Shown piece by piece: positions 16,611 through 25,691 of a stretch of DNA of 48,777 nt (position 1 is its first letter; every line of letters begins with the position of its first letter). The notes beneath the pieces are model-generated. The model was given only the letters and a program-made list of their open reading frames with translations. It ran no database searches and was not told the origin of the DNA. The translations under genes were made by a program, and so were the position numbers. The stretch is from Agathobaculum sp. (GTDB lineage: Bacteria > Bacillota > Clostridia > Oscillospirales > Butyricicoccaceae): NCBI RefSeq assembly GCF_022775115.1, contig NZ_JALFLA010000087.1:1-48777 (forward strand), read 5' to 3'.

Positions 16611-17885
16611 ATGCTGCACAAACGCATCCTTTCCATTTTGCTGCTGCTTAGCCTGCTGCTGCCCGCCGCCTCAGCCGCCCCCACGGAGACAAGTGAAATG
16701 CGCGGTGTCTGGGTTGCCAGCGTGTATAATATCGACTACCCCACCAAGCAGGGCATGACGGCCGAGGCGCTCCGGCGTGAAGCCGACACCATGCTCGACA
16801 ACATCACCGCCATGGGGCTGAACACGGTCTTTTTGCAGGTGCGTCCCTCGGCGGACGCACTGTATACCTCCACCCTGTTCCCTTGGAGCCGGTACGTCAG
16901 CGGTACGGCCGGGAGCGCCCCGGACGGCGGCTTTGATCCGCTGGCCTACTGGATCGAGGGCGCGCACCGACGTGGTCTGGAGCTGCACGCATGGCTCAAC
17001 CCCTACCGCATCACCAAGCAGGGCAAGAGCGAGCTCGATGCGCTGCCCGCGGACAGCCCTGCCAAGGCGCATCCCGAATGGGTGATCGAATATGAGGGTA
17101 ACTATTATTTCGACCCCGGCCTGCCCGCCGTGCGGCAGCTTGTGGTCGATGGCGCTGCCGAGATCGTCCGCAGCTACGACGTTGACGGCATTCATCTTGA
17201 CGATTACTTCTATCCCGGCGCAGACTTCAACGATGCGGCCACCTACGCCCGCTACGGCAAGGATTTTGCCGATATCGCGGACTGGCGGCGCGACAATGTC
17301 AACACCCTGATCGCCGCGCTGGACAAGACCCTGCACCAGCTTGACCCCACGTTGTCCTTTGGCGTCAGTCCCGCCGGTATCTGGGATAATAAGCAGAGCA
17401 ATCCCCGCGGCAGCGACACCCGCGGCCGCTCATCCTACCGCGAGATCTACTGCGATCCGCTGGCGTGGATCGAGCAGGGCACGGTCGATTACATCTGCCC
17501 GCAGCTCTACTGGTCGATCGGCTTTGAAGCCGCCGATTTCAAGGTGCTGGTCGAATGGTGGCAGCGCGCGGTGCAAAACAGCGACGTAGCGCTTTATATC
17601 GGCACGGGCGCTTACCGCGCGGCCGAAGCCGCGCCCGGCGATGTGTGGTACGGCACGGACGAGCTGACACGCCAGCTTGACCTGATGGACGGTGCCTCCG
17701 GCGTGCAGGGCGCGGTGTACTTCAGTTATACCTCACTGCGCAGCATCCCCGGCTGTCCGGCCATGCTGGCCGACCGCTATGCCGCCCGCGACCGCGACCA
17801 GACAGACGATAACATACCTGAGACCGTCCGGAAGGACTCGCTGCTGGACATTTTCTCCCGCTTTATCGCCAGCCTGTTTTATTGA
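16611..17885 (+). CDS. Secreted GHL10/DUF187-type glycoside hydrolase
   Basis: 424 aa with a classical signal peptide (positive start, then ILSILLLLSLLLPAASA, cleavage near AAPTET at 22-24). The mature part matches the GHL10 family: EMRGVWVASVYNIDYPTK, GLNTVFLQVRPSADALY, GLELHAWLNPYRITKQ, DVDGIHLDDYFYPG near 200 (acidic candidate catalytic residues) and DYICPQLYWSIG. Family members act outside the cell, probably on cell-wall or other glycans; the substrate is unknown. No anchor or LPXTG is seen, so it is probably released. The next gene begins 64 bases later and may be co-transcribed. Confidence 0.88.
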   Translation: MLHKRILSILLLLSLLLPAASAAPTETSEMRGVWVASVYNIDYPTKQGMTAEALRREADTMLDNITAMGLNTVFLQVRPSADALYTSTLFPWSRYVSGTAGSAPDGGFDPLAYWIEGAHRRGLELHAWLNPYRITKQGKSELDALPADSPAKAHPEWVIEYEGNYYFDPGLPAVRQLVVDGAAEIVRSYDVDGIHLDDYFYPGADFNDAATYARYGKDFADIADWRRDNVNTLIAALDKTLHQLDPTLSFGVSPAGIWDNKQSNPRGSDTRGRSSYREIYCDPLAWIEQGTVDYICPQLYWSIGFEAADFKVLVEWWQRAVQNSDVALYIGTGAYRAAEAAPGDVWYGTDELTRQLDLMDGASGVQGAVYFSYTSLRSIPGCPAMLADRYAARDRDQTDDNIPETVRKDSLLDIFSRFIASLFY

Positions 17886-17949
17886 CGAAACGCCTCTGTT
17901 GTCCAACAAAGCTGCCCGCTACGAATTTGACCCACAGGAGGATGAAAGG

Positions 17950-18261
17950 ATGAATGATTTGATCGCACAGGCGGTGCGGGATATCCTGACCGTCTGCCAC
18001 CCGCAGAAGATCTTGCTGTACAACGAAAAGCGCACACTGTCCACCGGCAAGCTCAAGGCGCTCAGCTTGTGTATCATCGTACCCAACGGCACCAACTGCC
18101 GCCAGCTGCGTACCAACCTCTATCTTGCCATCTCTGTCGATATATCGGTATCACTCAACGTGTATCCTGCCGACGAGTGGCAGACGCTGCTGTCCGAGCA
18201 CTCCTCCTATGCGGCGTGGATCGCGCGGAAAGGTCAGGTGGTTTATGAGTCGGAGACGTAA
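17950..18261 (+). CDS. Degenerate MNT-type nucleotidyltransferase partner of a HEPN protein
   Basis: 103 aa, AAAGG directly before the ATG and an AGGAGG further up. Position and fold pattern match the minimal nucleotidyltransferase of HEPN/MNT pairs: helix LIAQAVRDILTV, strand KILLYN, strand LKALSLCIIVP and C-terminal helix TLLSEHSSYAAWIARKG. However, the diagnostic GS in GSxAxG is Tyr24-Asn25 and the metal-binding DxD strand reads ALSLCIIV, without Asp. It should therefore not transfer nucleotides. It overlaps the HEPN gene by 17 bases, so the two are coupled. The assignment rests on the partner and secondary-structure pattern more than on motifs. Confidence 0.7.
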   Translation: MNDLIAQAVRDILTVCHPQKILLYNEKRTLSTGKLKALSLCIIVPNGTNCRQLRTNLYLAISVDISVSLNVYPADEWQTLLSEHSSYAAWIARKGQVVYESET

Positions 18262-18685
18262 AGGTGCGTCCGACAGCCATTTCTACTACGAATGGTTGGA
18301 TAAGGCGCTGTGCGACCTGCAATGCGCCCGCCTTCTGCTGACCTATGGCGGCGATGCCTGCAACACTGCTTTCCACTGCCAGCAGGCGATTGAAAAGGCG
18401 CTCAAAGGCTACCTGCTGTTCCGCACCGGCAAGCATTTTGACGGCCACAACCTGACCTACCTCTGCCGGCAGGCCATCCGCCTGGATCCAGATGCTTTCA
18501 CCGAATATCTGGACGAAAGCGCCGCACTGAACGACCTGTACATCGAAACGCGCTACCCCACCGACTTCCCCTTCGAGATCGACGAGCTGGAGATCCGGCG
18601 CTATCTGGATATGTCCGAGCGGATGTTCGCCGCCATTCGCCAACAGCTCTATGCCAGCGACCAGCCGTACACGGTCGAGCAATAG
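18245..18685 (+). CDS. HEPN domain protein
   Basis: 146 aa, all-helical. The core FHCQQAIEKALKGYLLFRTG near 48-67 and HNLTYLCRQAIRLDP are the HEPN (PF05168-type) signature, followed by LNDLYIETRYPTDFPFE, the conserved LN-x-YI-x-xRYP segment. HEPN proteins occur as RNases in toxin-antitoxin systems but this subclass also appears in non-toxic sensors; the RNase motif Rx4-6H is not obvious here. It starts inside the end of the nucleotidyltransferase-like gene, an arrangement typical of HEPN/MNT pairs. A strong terminator follows. Confidence 0.85.
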   Translation: MSRRRKGASDSHFYYEWLDKALCDLQCARLLLTYGGDACNTAFHCQQAIEKALKGYLLFRTGKHFDGHNLTYLCRQAIRLDPDAFTEYLDESAALNDLYIETRYPTDFPFEIDELEIRRYLDMSERMFAAIRQQLYASDQPYTVEQ

Positions 18686-18705
18686 TCCGCGTGAAACAAC
18701 AAAAG

Positions 18706-18753
18706 AACGCTGCCTTGCAGGATTTCCTCGAATCGAGCAAGGCAGCGTTTTTT
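18706..18753. terminator. Bidirectional terminator between the HEPN gene and corA
   Basis: AACGCTGCCTTGC (18706-18718) and GCAAGGCAGCGTT (18736-18748) form a perfect 13-bp stem with a T-run on the plus strand and a T-rich stretch on the minus strand. It ends two convergent transcription units. Confidence 0.9.
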
Positions 18754-19691
18754 CAGTCCAAATTTTTCTTTTTCAGCATAAACCATGCGAGGAAGCAGCC
18801 CCCGACCGAAATCAGCAGCGGAATCCACCAGAAGAAGCTGCCCGGCAGGCCACCGTCGATATTCATGCCGTAAAAACCGAATATGATGTTCGGAATGGTC
18901 ATGATGATGGTCAGCACGGTCAAAACCTTCATGATAATATTCAGGTTGTTGGACACGACTGAGGCATACGCATCCATCGTACCGGACAAGATGCTGGAAT
19001 AGATGCCGGCCATCTCGATCGCCTGCCGAATCTCGATCAGCGCGTCCTCAAGGATATCGCGGTCATCCTCGTACAACTTGAGCACCCGGCCGCGCAGCAC
19101 CTTTTCCATCGTGACCTCATTGCCCTTGAGCGAAGCGGAAAAGTAAACCAGCGATTTGCTCAGGCCAAGCAGCTGGATCAGTTCCTCATTCTTCAGCGAA
19201 TCATACAGGCGCTTTTCAATGCGCGAAAAGTCGCGTTCGATCATGCGCAGATTTTTGAGGAAACGCCCCGCTACGCGCAGCAATATCTGAAACACAAACC
19301 GGGTGCGCAGCGCGGTGTGCACGCCCTTGACCGCACCCTCCGCAATTGACCGCAGAATAACGCTGTCCTCCAAGCAGACAGTAATGACCGAGCTTTGCCC
19401 AACGACAATGCCCATCGGCAGCGTGCTGAACATCTGTCCGCCATCCTCGACCGAGTTTTTTTCGACCATCGGAATGTCGATGATCATCAACAGACGATCC
19501 TCCTCAGTTTCGACGCGGGAGCTTTCCTCCGGGTCAAGCGCCGCGCGGATGAACTCCTCCTCGACGTGCGCCGCGCGGGCGATCGCGTCGATCTCATCCG
19601 AGCTCGGCCGCACCATATTGACCCAGCACCCCTCGGTGAAGCCCTCCATCTCGGTGACGCGGCCATCGACCGTTTTGTAAAATTCAACCAT
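18753..19691 (-). CDS. CorA-family divalent cation transporter
   Basis: 312 aa from the ATG with AAAGGCGG upstream (an open extension to 19730 has no support). Cytoplasmic N-terminal domain and long helices lead to two C-terminal membrane segments (VLTVLTIIMTIPNIIFGFYG and FFWWIPLLISVGGCFLAWFM) with the pore signature YGMN between them. The family carries Mg2+ and sometimes Co2+, Ni2+ or Zn2+. The C-terminus is basic (KKKN), as expected for the ring that gates the pore. It lies downstream of ftsZ on the same strand, with a terminator between them. Confidence 0.92.
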   Translation of the reverse strand: MVEFYKTVDGRVTEMEGFTEGCWVNMVRPSSDEIDAIARAAHVEEEFIRAALDPEESSRVETEEDRLLMIIDIPMVEKNSVEDGGQMFSTLPMGIVVGQSSVITVCLEDSVILRSIAEGAVKGVHTALRTRFVFQILLRVAGRFLKNLRMIERDFSRIEKRLYDSLKNEELIQLLGLSKSLVYFSASLKGNEVTMEKVLRGRVLKLYEDDRDILEDALIEIRQAIEMAGIYSSILSGTMDAYASVVSNNLNIIMKVLTVLTIIMTIPNIIFGFYGMNIDGGLPGSFFWWIPLLISVGGCFLAWFMLKKKNLD

Positions 19692-19815
19692 ATTGTACCG
19701 CCTTTCCGCAGCGGTATCAGATAGGAGCACCGCCGCGTGTTATTTTGTTTTGCTTACTTCGAGGGTCAGGACTCACGGCGATCACACTCCTTTTTTCATT
19801 TTATTATTTCACACC

Positions 19816-19841
19816 AAAACAGCCCTTTTCAGGGCTGTTTG
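19816..19841 (-). terminator. Intrinsic terminator after ftsZ
   Basis: On the minus strand AAACAGCCC, loop TGAAAA, GGGCTGTTTT (stem arms 19817-19825 and 19832-19840). It ends the dcw/ftsZ transcript 20 bases beyond the ftsZ stop. Confidence 0.85.
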
Positions 19842-19859
19842 CAATATGAGCTGATTTTT

Positions 19860-21014
19860 TTATCTATGATCCTTGTCAAAAATACGCATCAGCACGTCGA
19901 ACGCGGCGTCGTCCGAGCCAAGTTCGCTCGACTGGGTCTGCACCGGGGCGGCAGGCTTGTCCTCCGCCGCGGCGGCGCTCGAAGCCTCCGTAAACAGACC
20001 GGCGCCCGCACCATGCGTATCCTGCCGGCCGTCCATGTTCAGCTTGGCCGAATTTGGCGCGCTGTCAAAGCCGGTCGCAATGACCACGACGCGAATCTCA
20101 TCGTCCATCGTGTCATCAATAAACGCACCAAAAATGATGTGCGCATCGGGGTGCGCGGCCTGCTGCACCATCGTGGCCGCAGTCTCGACCTCGTCAAGTC
20201 CGATATCGTCCGAGCCAATGACCGAAACGATAACACCGCGTGCCATGTCGATCGAGGTCTCGAGCAGCGGGCTGGAAATCGCCATACGGGCGGCCTCTGC
20301 CGCCTTATCTTTCCCAGCAGCGCGGCCGGTGCCGATATGCGCGTAGCCCGCATCCTTCATGACCGAGGTAACGTCGGCAAAGTCCAGGTTGATGAAGCCC
20401 GGGACGGTGATAAGCTCGGAGATATTGGCGACCGCCTGACGGAGCACACCGTCCGCGATCTCAAATGCGTTCTTAAAGGTGATCTTCTGCTCGGAAACGT
20501 ATTTCAGCCGTTCGTTCGGGATGATGACGAGCGAGTCCACATTTTTATTCAGCTCGTCGATGCCGCCGAGCGCCTGCTCGAGACGCTTTTTGCCCTCAAA
20601 CGCAAACGGACGGGTGACAACGCCCACCGTCAGGATGCCCATTTCACGCGCGATCTGCGCCACGACCGGCGCTGCGCCCGTGCCGGTACCGCCGCCCATG
20701 CCGGCGGTGATGAACACCATGTTAGTACCCTGCAGCGCCGCAGCGATCTGATCCTTGCTCTCCTCGGCAGCCTTGCGGCCGATCTCCGGGTTGGCGCCCG
20801 CGCCCTGCCCCTTGGTCAGCTTTTCACCGATCTGGATCTTGGTACCGGCCTGAGAAAAGTGCAGCGCCTGCATATCCGTGTTGATCGAAACAAATTCAAC
20901 ACCCTGCACGCCACTTTCCACCATGCGGTTGACCGCGTTGCCGCCGCCGCCGCCGACGCCGATGACCTTAATATTTACCACGCCATCCAAGCCCTGTTCA
21001 AACTCAAAACCCAT
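19860..21014 (-). CDS. ftsZ: Cell division GTPase FtsZ
   Basis: Tubulin-like GTPase that builds the division ring. 384 aa from the second of two in-frame ATGs (21014), which has the ribosome site CGGAGG at the right distance; the first (21023) abuts that site. Motifs: [17 protein letters not shown], the tubulin signature [10 protein letters not shown] near 105-114, and NLDFADV. A variable linker rich in Ala, Ser and Glu precedes a C-terminal conserved-type tail ([17 protein letters not shown]), the docking site for FtsA or SepF. ftsA is not adjacent. It has its own promoter in the 265-bp gap after ftsQ. Confidence 0.98.
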   Translation of the reverse strand: MGFEFEQGLDGVVNIKVIGVGGGGGNAVNRMVESGVQGVEFVSINTDMQALHFSQAGTKIQIGEKLTKGQGAGANPEIGRKAAEESKDQIAAALQGTNMVFITAGMGGGTGTGAAPVVAQIAREMGILTVGVVTRPFAFEGKKRLEQALGGIDELNKNVDSLVIIPNERLKYVSEQKITFKNAFEIADGVLRQAVANISELITVPGFINLDFADVTSVMKDAGYAHIGTGRAAGKDKAAEAARMAISSPLLETSIDMARGVIVSVIGSDDIGLDEVETAATMVQQAAHPDAHIIFGAFIDDTMDDEIRVVVIATGFDSAPNSAKLNMDGRQDTHGAGAGLFTEASSAAAAEDKPAAPVQTQSSELGSDDAAFDVLMRIFDKDHR

Positions 21015-21121
21015 TGTTGCCATCCTCCGTTATGCTAAAAATCGTCTCGATTATTTTATTCCCAAATTTGAAGCCGGCAGCCGCCGCGCCGCGCTCCGGG
21101 CATACGTCCAGTATTATTTTA

Positions 21122-21150
21122 ATTTTAACCCTTTTTGCCCTATTTTGCAA
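21122..21150 (-). promoter_or_regulatory. Sigma-A promoter of ftsZ
   Basis: Minus strand TTGCAA (21145-21150), 17-base spacer, TAAAAT (21122-21127), within the AT-rich gap between ftsQ and ftsZ. The leader is about 100 bases and includes a GC-rich palindromic stretch near 21075-21100. Confidence 0.65.
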
Positions 21151-21279
21151 CATAAATTAGTGAATTTTTCAAAATTGTATTGAAATTTTCTGTGCCATTC
21201 CACCAAAAGCATCATCTTTCGGGCGCAAACACACGGTTTAATCCACTCTCCCTCGTATTTTCGGCTTGTTTTGTTCCTT

Positions 21280-22230
21280 TTACGCGGCGTCACCACCGCT
21301 TGCCGGTTCACCGCCGTCACCATCGTCCTCGCCCGCCTGCTGCCCGTTGTCCAGCTGCTCCTCCGCACCGTCATCTATGATAGCGCCGTCCGGGTCAAGC
21401 TGCACCGGCGCGCTGTCATCTCCGCCGACTGCCGATTTGGCCACATTCTCCGCCGTGTCGGGCACAAAGTGCAGCCGTGCCTTGCTGTCCCAATACAGCC
21501 TGCCGGTATCCGAGGGCGAGAGCCGCTCAGCGATGACCGTCTGCACGAAGCGCAGCCGGTAGCCGAGCCTTTCCGTCGTGCCCACACGGATATCAAAGCG
21601 CCGCAGGTACCCGATGCGCACGTCGGTCAGCGACTGCATGTTGATAAAATCGACCTGATCCAGCATACCTGCCTCATCGAGCGTTTGCAGTGCGGTCAGC
21701 AGCGCATCCGTATAGGCATCCGCATCCGGCGTGACCGTCTGCCCCGGCTGCATCCCCATCAGCGACACCCCGGTCACCACCGGCAGCCCGCCGTCCGTGG
21801 CGCGCCGCTCCAGCACCTTACCCTGTGCGCTCAGCAGAAAATAGCCGCCGTCAGACGGCACTGCGAGCACGGCCTTGCACTCGGTCACAGTCACGACGAT
21901 GGCATCCGGCAGGTGCCGCCTGATCTGCACTGTCTCCAGATACGGAAAGCGTTCGGTCAGGCTGTTTGCCGTTTTGATCTTGTTCCACAAATAAAGGTTG
22001 TCCCCTTTTTTGACGTCCATCCCGGCAACAAGTTCCTCAGCGCTGTATTTAGACACGCCCACAACTGTGATCGTGTCCACTTGGAAAAAGATCGTCAGCG
22101 CGAGCACGGCCGCCGCGAGCAGTATGCCGACGAACAGCGCCCGTCCCACCGCGGAAAAAAGGCGCTGTCTTCGGTTTGCCCGTCGTCGTCTTTGTTCGGG
22201 CGTCTTCTGTTTTCGTCTTCGTCGTTTCAT
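21280..22230 (-). CDS. ftsQ: Cell division protein FtsQ/DivIB
   Basis: 316 aa. A very basic cytoplasmic start (MKRRRRKQKTPEQRRRR), one membrane segment (about 30-48, GRALFVGILLAAAVLALTIF), a POTRA domain (VDTITVVGVSKYSAEELVAG) and the FtsQ beta domain. It stabilises the FtsL-FtsI-FtsW division complex on the outer face. The last 45 or so residues are low complexity and strongly acidic (repeated Asp, Glu, Gly), a tail beyond the usual fold. It follows murG by 24 bases in the dcw cluster. Confidence 0.92.
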   Translation of the reverse strand: MKRRRRKQKTPEQRRRRANRRQRLFSAVGRALFVGILLAAAVLALTIFFQVDTITVVGVSKYSAEELVAGMDVKKGDNLYLWNKIKTANSLTERFPYLETVQIRRHLPDAIVVTVTECKAVLAVPSDGGYFLLSAQGKVLERRATDGGLPVVTGVSLMGMQPGQTVTPDADAYTDALLTALQTLDEAGMLDQVDFINMQSLTDVRIGYLRRFDIRVGTTERLGYRLRFVQTVIAERLSPSDTGRLYWDSKARLHFVPDTAENVAKSAVGGDDSAPVQLDPDGAIIDDGAEEQLDNGQQAGEDDGDGGEPASGGDAA

Positions 22231-22254
22231 CTCACCGGGACGCCCCTTTTTGCC

Positions 22255-23391
22255 TTACTTTTGACGCTGCTCCACCACCTGCATGATCTGCTGATAGATC
22301 TTTTCGCTCGGATCATGCGCGGCCAGCTTAGTCGCGTCGCGCCCCATACGCGTCAGACGCGCGCCGTCGGCCAGCAGCGCCTGCACCGCGTCGTAGAGTA
22401 CCTGCCCGGTCGCGTCCTTTTCCAGCAGCACACGGCAGCCGCCAGCCTGCTCGAGCGCGCGCGCGTTTTTTTCCTGATGATTCTCCGCCACAAACGGCGA
22501 CGGCACCAGAATAGACGGCCGGCCGAGCATACAAAGCTCGCCCAGCGTCGCCGCGCCTGCGCGGCACACGACCAGATCAGCCGCGGCCAGCCGGTCAGCC
22601 ATATCGTAGATATATTCGGTCAGCTCGATATTCGGATGCTTTGCCAGCTCCGCGCCCTGCTCGGCTGCCAGCTTGGGCAGCCACTCACGCGCGGCCGCAC
22701 CCGTCGCGTGGATATGGTGATAGGCCACGTTGTTTTTGCACTCGAGCGCCAGCATACCCGCCATGTGCTCATTCATGTATTTGGCGCCCATCGAGCCCCA
22801 AAAGGACACGACCAGCTTATCCTCCGCGCCCAGACCAAACTTGGCGCGTGCCTTTGCGCGGTCGGCCGCAGCGATTTCCCCGCGCACCGGCGCGCCGGTC
22901 AGCACGATTTTATCCGCCCCGCCGAGCAGAGCGCGCGTCTGCTCAAAGCAGACCAGTACACGGTCGGCCTTTTTGGCCAGCATCTGTGTCACCTTACCGG
23001 GCAGCGCGTTGACTTCGAGCAGCACGGTCGGTATGCCCATTTTCTGCGCCGCGCGCACAACCGCGAACGACGCATAGCCGCCGCAGCCGATCACGCAGTC
23101 CGGCCGCGCCTTTTCCAGCAGCTTTTTCGCCTTACCCACCGCCGCGACAGCCAGCTTTGCCGCCTTGAGATTGTGCGCAAGCCCCTTGGGGCTGAGCGAG
23201 CGCGACAGACCGATGATCTCGATCGTGTCGAGCGGATAGCCCTCGCGCGGCACGAGCTTATTCTCGATCCCGCGCGCCGAGCCTGCAAAGCGCACGACCG
23301 TCTCCGGCTGCTTCTGCTCAAAATACCGCGCGATCGCAAGACCGGGTGTGACATGCCCGCCTGTACCGCCGCCGGTGATGTAGAGTTTCAA
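22255..23391 (-). CDS. murG: UDP-GlcNAc transferase MurG
   Basis: Transfers GlcNAc to lipid I to give lipid II on the inner membrane face. 378 aa from a TTG start with AGGGGG eight bases upstream; an alternative GTG at 23427 would overlap the region just after ftsW and lacks a ribosome site. Motifs: LYITGGGTGGHVTPG (UDP-sugar transferase glycine loop), GCGGYASFAVV, SFWGSMGAKYMN and CRAGAATLGELCMLG plus PSILVPSPFVAENHQ for nucleotide-sugar binding. Position between ftsW and ftsQ is the classic one. Confidence 0.96.
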   Translation of the reverse strand: MKLYITGGGTGGHVTPGLAIARYFEQKQPETVVRFAGSARGIENKLVPREGYPLDTIEIIGLSRSLSPKGLAHNLKAAKLAVAAVGKAKKLLEKARPDCVIGCGGYASFAVVRAAQKMGIPTVLLEVNALPGKVTQMLAKKADRVLVCFEQTRALLGGADKIVLTGAPVRGEIAAADRAKARAKFGLGAEDKLVVSFWGSMGAKYMNEHMAGMLALECKNNVAYHHIHATGAAAREWLPKLAAEQGAELAKHPNIELTEYIYDMADRLAAADLVVCRAGAATLGELCMLGRPSILVPSPFVAENHQEKNARALEQAGGCRVLLEKDATGQVLYDAVQALLADGARLTRMGRDATKLAAHDPSEKIYQQIMQVVEQRQK

Positions 23392-23429
23392 ATCTGCTTT
23401 CCCCCTGTCATAAGTCGCGCGCCGCACGC

Positions 23430-24656
23430 TTACTCGCTCTGCCGCGCGTCTATCCGCATATAGCGCGATATATTCAGCAGTATGCCCATCTCGCCAAGCT
23501 GCATGAGCAGCGCCGTGCCGCCAAAGCTGAAAAATGGCAGACTTGCGCCCGTGACCGGCAGAATACCTGTCACAACGAACAAGTTCATCAGCGTCTGAAT
23601 AGCGAGCTTGGCGGTAATGCCGGTGGCGACCATCGCGCTGAACTTATCCGGCGCGGCGCGCGCGACCGTGAAGCCGCGGTAGATCAAATAGCCGAACAGG
23701 ACGATGATGATCAGCGCGCCGATAAAGCCCATCTCCTCACACCATGCGGCGAAGATAAAGTCGTTCTGCGGCTCGGGCAAGTACAGGTGCTTTTGCCGCC
23801 CCTGCCCAAGTCCAAGGCCGAAAAAGCCGCCCGAGCCGATGGCGATCTGGCTCATCGAGCCTTGGTAGCCGTCGCCCTGCATATCCAGAAACGGATTGAG
23901 CCAGACGGCAAAGCGCTCCCGCACGTGCCCAAACAGAAAATAGAACGCGGTGACCGCGCCCGCGCCCGCCACGCCGATCGGGATGAAATACCACAACCGC
24001 ATACCTCCTGCCAGCAGCATGACAACGCCGATGCCGCAGATGATGAGCATACCTGAGGTGTGCGGCTCAAGCGCGAGCAGCACAACATAGGCGGCCAGCA
24101 AGAAGCCGTATGGCCGTATCAGTCCCTTGAAGCTGCGCAGACCCTGCGAGTCCCGCGCGATCCAGTACGCAAAGCAGATGATGACCGCGATCTTGGCGAT
24201 CTCGGACGGCTGGAAGCCAAACAGCCAGCGCCGCGCACCGTTGCGTACTGTGCCGAGCGGCGTGGCGACCAGCACCAGCAGCACGACCGACAGCCACATG
24301 ATCGGTCGGTAAAGCTGCGCGTACACCTTATAATACAGCTTGGAGACAAGCACCATAACGGCGACACCGGCCACTGCATTGATGCTCTGCCGCTTGATAA
24401 AATAGGTCGAGCTGCCATACAGGTAATACCCGCTTGAGTAGCTTGCCGAATACAGCGCGATCAGGCCGACGGCCAGCAGCAGCAGCACACAGAAAAACAT
24501 ACCGGCATCCCATGTATGCGCGTGGACGCGCACATGCCCCCGCGCCTGTGCGCTGGGGGCGGCGTGCGCGGCGGCCACCTCGCGCGGAGCCGGGTGCAGC
24601 TCCCGTCGCGCCGGGATGCGGTGCGCGGAGCGCGTCTGCTTGGTTGTCGAAGCCAT
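23430..24656 (-). CDS. ftsW: Lipid II polymerase FtsW (SEDS family)
   Basis: 408 aa; ATG with GGAGG upstream. About nine to ten hydrophobic segments and SEDS signatures: ARRWLFGFQPSEIAKIAVI, EPHTSGMLII with the catalytic Asp/Glu region around DMQGDGYQGSMSQIAIGSGG, GLGLGQGRQKHLYLPEPQND and GASLPFFSFGGTALL near the end. It polymerises septal glycan together with the class B PBP upstream in the cluster. The roughly 50-residue cytoplasmic N-terminus is Ala/Arg/His-rich and longer than usual. murD, often between mraY and ftsW, is absent. Confidence 0.95.
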   Translation of the reverse strand: MASTTKQTRSAHRIPARRELHPAPREVAAAHAAPSAQARGHVRVHAHTWDAGMFFCVLLLLAVGLIALYSASYSSGYYLYGSSTYFIKRQSINAVAGVAVMVLVSKLYYKVYAQLYRPIMWLSVVLLVLVATPLGTVRNGARRWLFGFQPSEIAKIAVIICFAYWIARDSQGLRSFKGLIRPYGFLLAAYVVLLALEPHTSGMLIICGIGVVMLLAGGMRLWYFIPIGVAGAGAVTAFYFLFGHVRERFAVWLNPFLDMQGDGYQGSMSQIAIGSGGFFGLGLGQGRQKHLYLPEPQNDFIFAAWCEEMGFIGALIIIVLFGYLIYRGFTVARAAPDKFSAMVATGITAKLAIQTLMNLFVVTGILPVTGASLPFFSFGGTALLMQLGEMGILLNISRYMRIDARQSE

Positions 24657-24680
24657 TGGACACCTCCAAAGGGTCAAAAA

Positions 24681-25691
24681 TCAAAGGATGGGCGCGAGCG
24701 CGCCAAAGTACGCCAGCAGGCAGAGCAGCAGGGTCAGGCCGGAGAAAACGAGCACGATCTTCTTTTCCCCCCAGCCGCACATCTCAAAATGGTGGTGGAT
24801 AGGCGCCATCTTAAACAGGCGCTTGCCGCCCGAGGCCTTAAAATAGGCCACCTGCAAAATGACCGACAGCGTTTCTATGATATAGACCAGACCGACCAGC
24901 AGCAGGATGAGCGGCATATCGCACGCGAACGCCAGCCCCGCGACCGCGCCGCCGAGAAACAGCGAACCGGTATCGCCCATGAACACCTTGGCCGGATTGA
25001 AGTTATAGAGCAGAAAGCCGAGCAGACCGCCCGCCAGCGCTGCGGCAAAGACGGTAACACCGAAATCGCCGCGCGCGATGCCAATGCAGGCGAAAAATAC
25101 TGCGACCGGCAGCGTCACACCGGCAGCAAGGCCGTCTATGCCATCGGTCAGGTTGACTGCATTATCCGCGCCGACGATGACGAACGCGGCAAAAATGATG
25201 TACAGCGGCCACGGCAGCGGCAGCTGCACAGCAGTAAACGGAATCCACAACTCAGGCAGGCCGTCTGACTCCAAAAACAACACCACAATGAACGCTGCCG
25301 CAACCAGAATTTGCAGCACCAGCTTTTGCCTGGGTGTCAGGCCGGCGTTTTCCTTTTTGCGAATTTTCGCATAGTCGTCCACCAGGCCGACCGCACCATA
25401 GGCCAGCGCCAGACCGAGCACAGCCAGCGACGAAACCGAGACCGTCCCCTCGCGCAGCAGTGACAGCACATTGCCCGCGGCCACCGCCGCCGCAATGCCG
25501 ATGATGAACATAAAGCCGCCCATCGTCGGTATATTCTGCTTGTTCATATGCCATTTCGGACCGATCTCCAAGATCTTCTGGCCGAATTTCATCCGCCGCA
25601 GATAACTGATAACAGCGGGGCCTATCGCTGCGGTGATTAGGAACGCGGCCGCGCAGATGAGCAGCGCCAGCCTTTCGTTTGTCATATTCAT
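24681..25691 (-). CDS. mraY: Phospho-MurNAc-pentapeptide translocase MraY
   Basis: Makes lipid I from UDP-MurNAc-pentapeptide and undecaprenyl phosphate in the membrane. 336 aa with about ten membrane segments. Motifs: GPKWHMNKQNIPTMGGFMF, GLVDDYAKIRKKENAGLT with the DD pair, DNAVNLTDGIDGLAAG, FMGDTGSLFLGG and MAPIHHHFEMCGWGEKKIV with the HHH motif. The ATG overlaps the murF stop (ATGA). Confidence 0.97.
   Translation of the reverse strand: MNMTNERLALLICAAAFLITAAIGPAVISYLRRMKFGQKILEIGPKWHMNKQNIPTMGGFMFIIGIAAAVAAGNVLSLLREGTVSVSSLAVLGLALAYGAVGLVDDYAKIRKKENAGLTPRQKLVLQILVAAAFIVVLFLESDGLPELWIPFTAVQLPLPWPLYIIFAAFVIVGADNAVNLTDGIDGLAAGVTLPVAVFFACIGIARGDFGVTVFAAALAGGLLGFLLYNFNPAKVFMGDTGSLFLGGAVAGLAFACDMPLILLLVGLVYIIETLSVILQVAYFKASGGKRLFKMAPIHHHFEMCGWGEKKIVLVFSGLTLLLCLLAYFGALAPIL

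Noticed and set aside
21271-23463. Plus-strand open frame of 730 codons across ftsQ and murG
   Set aside because: Antisense shadow produced by high GC; no ribosome site or recognisable domain, and both minus-strand genes are clear.
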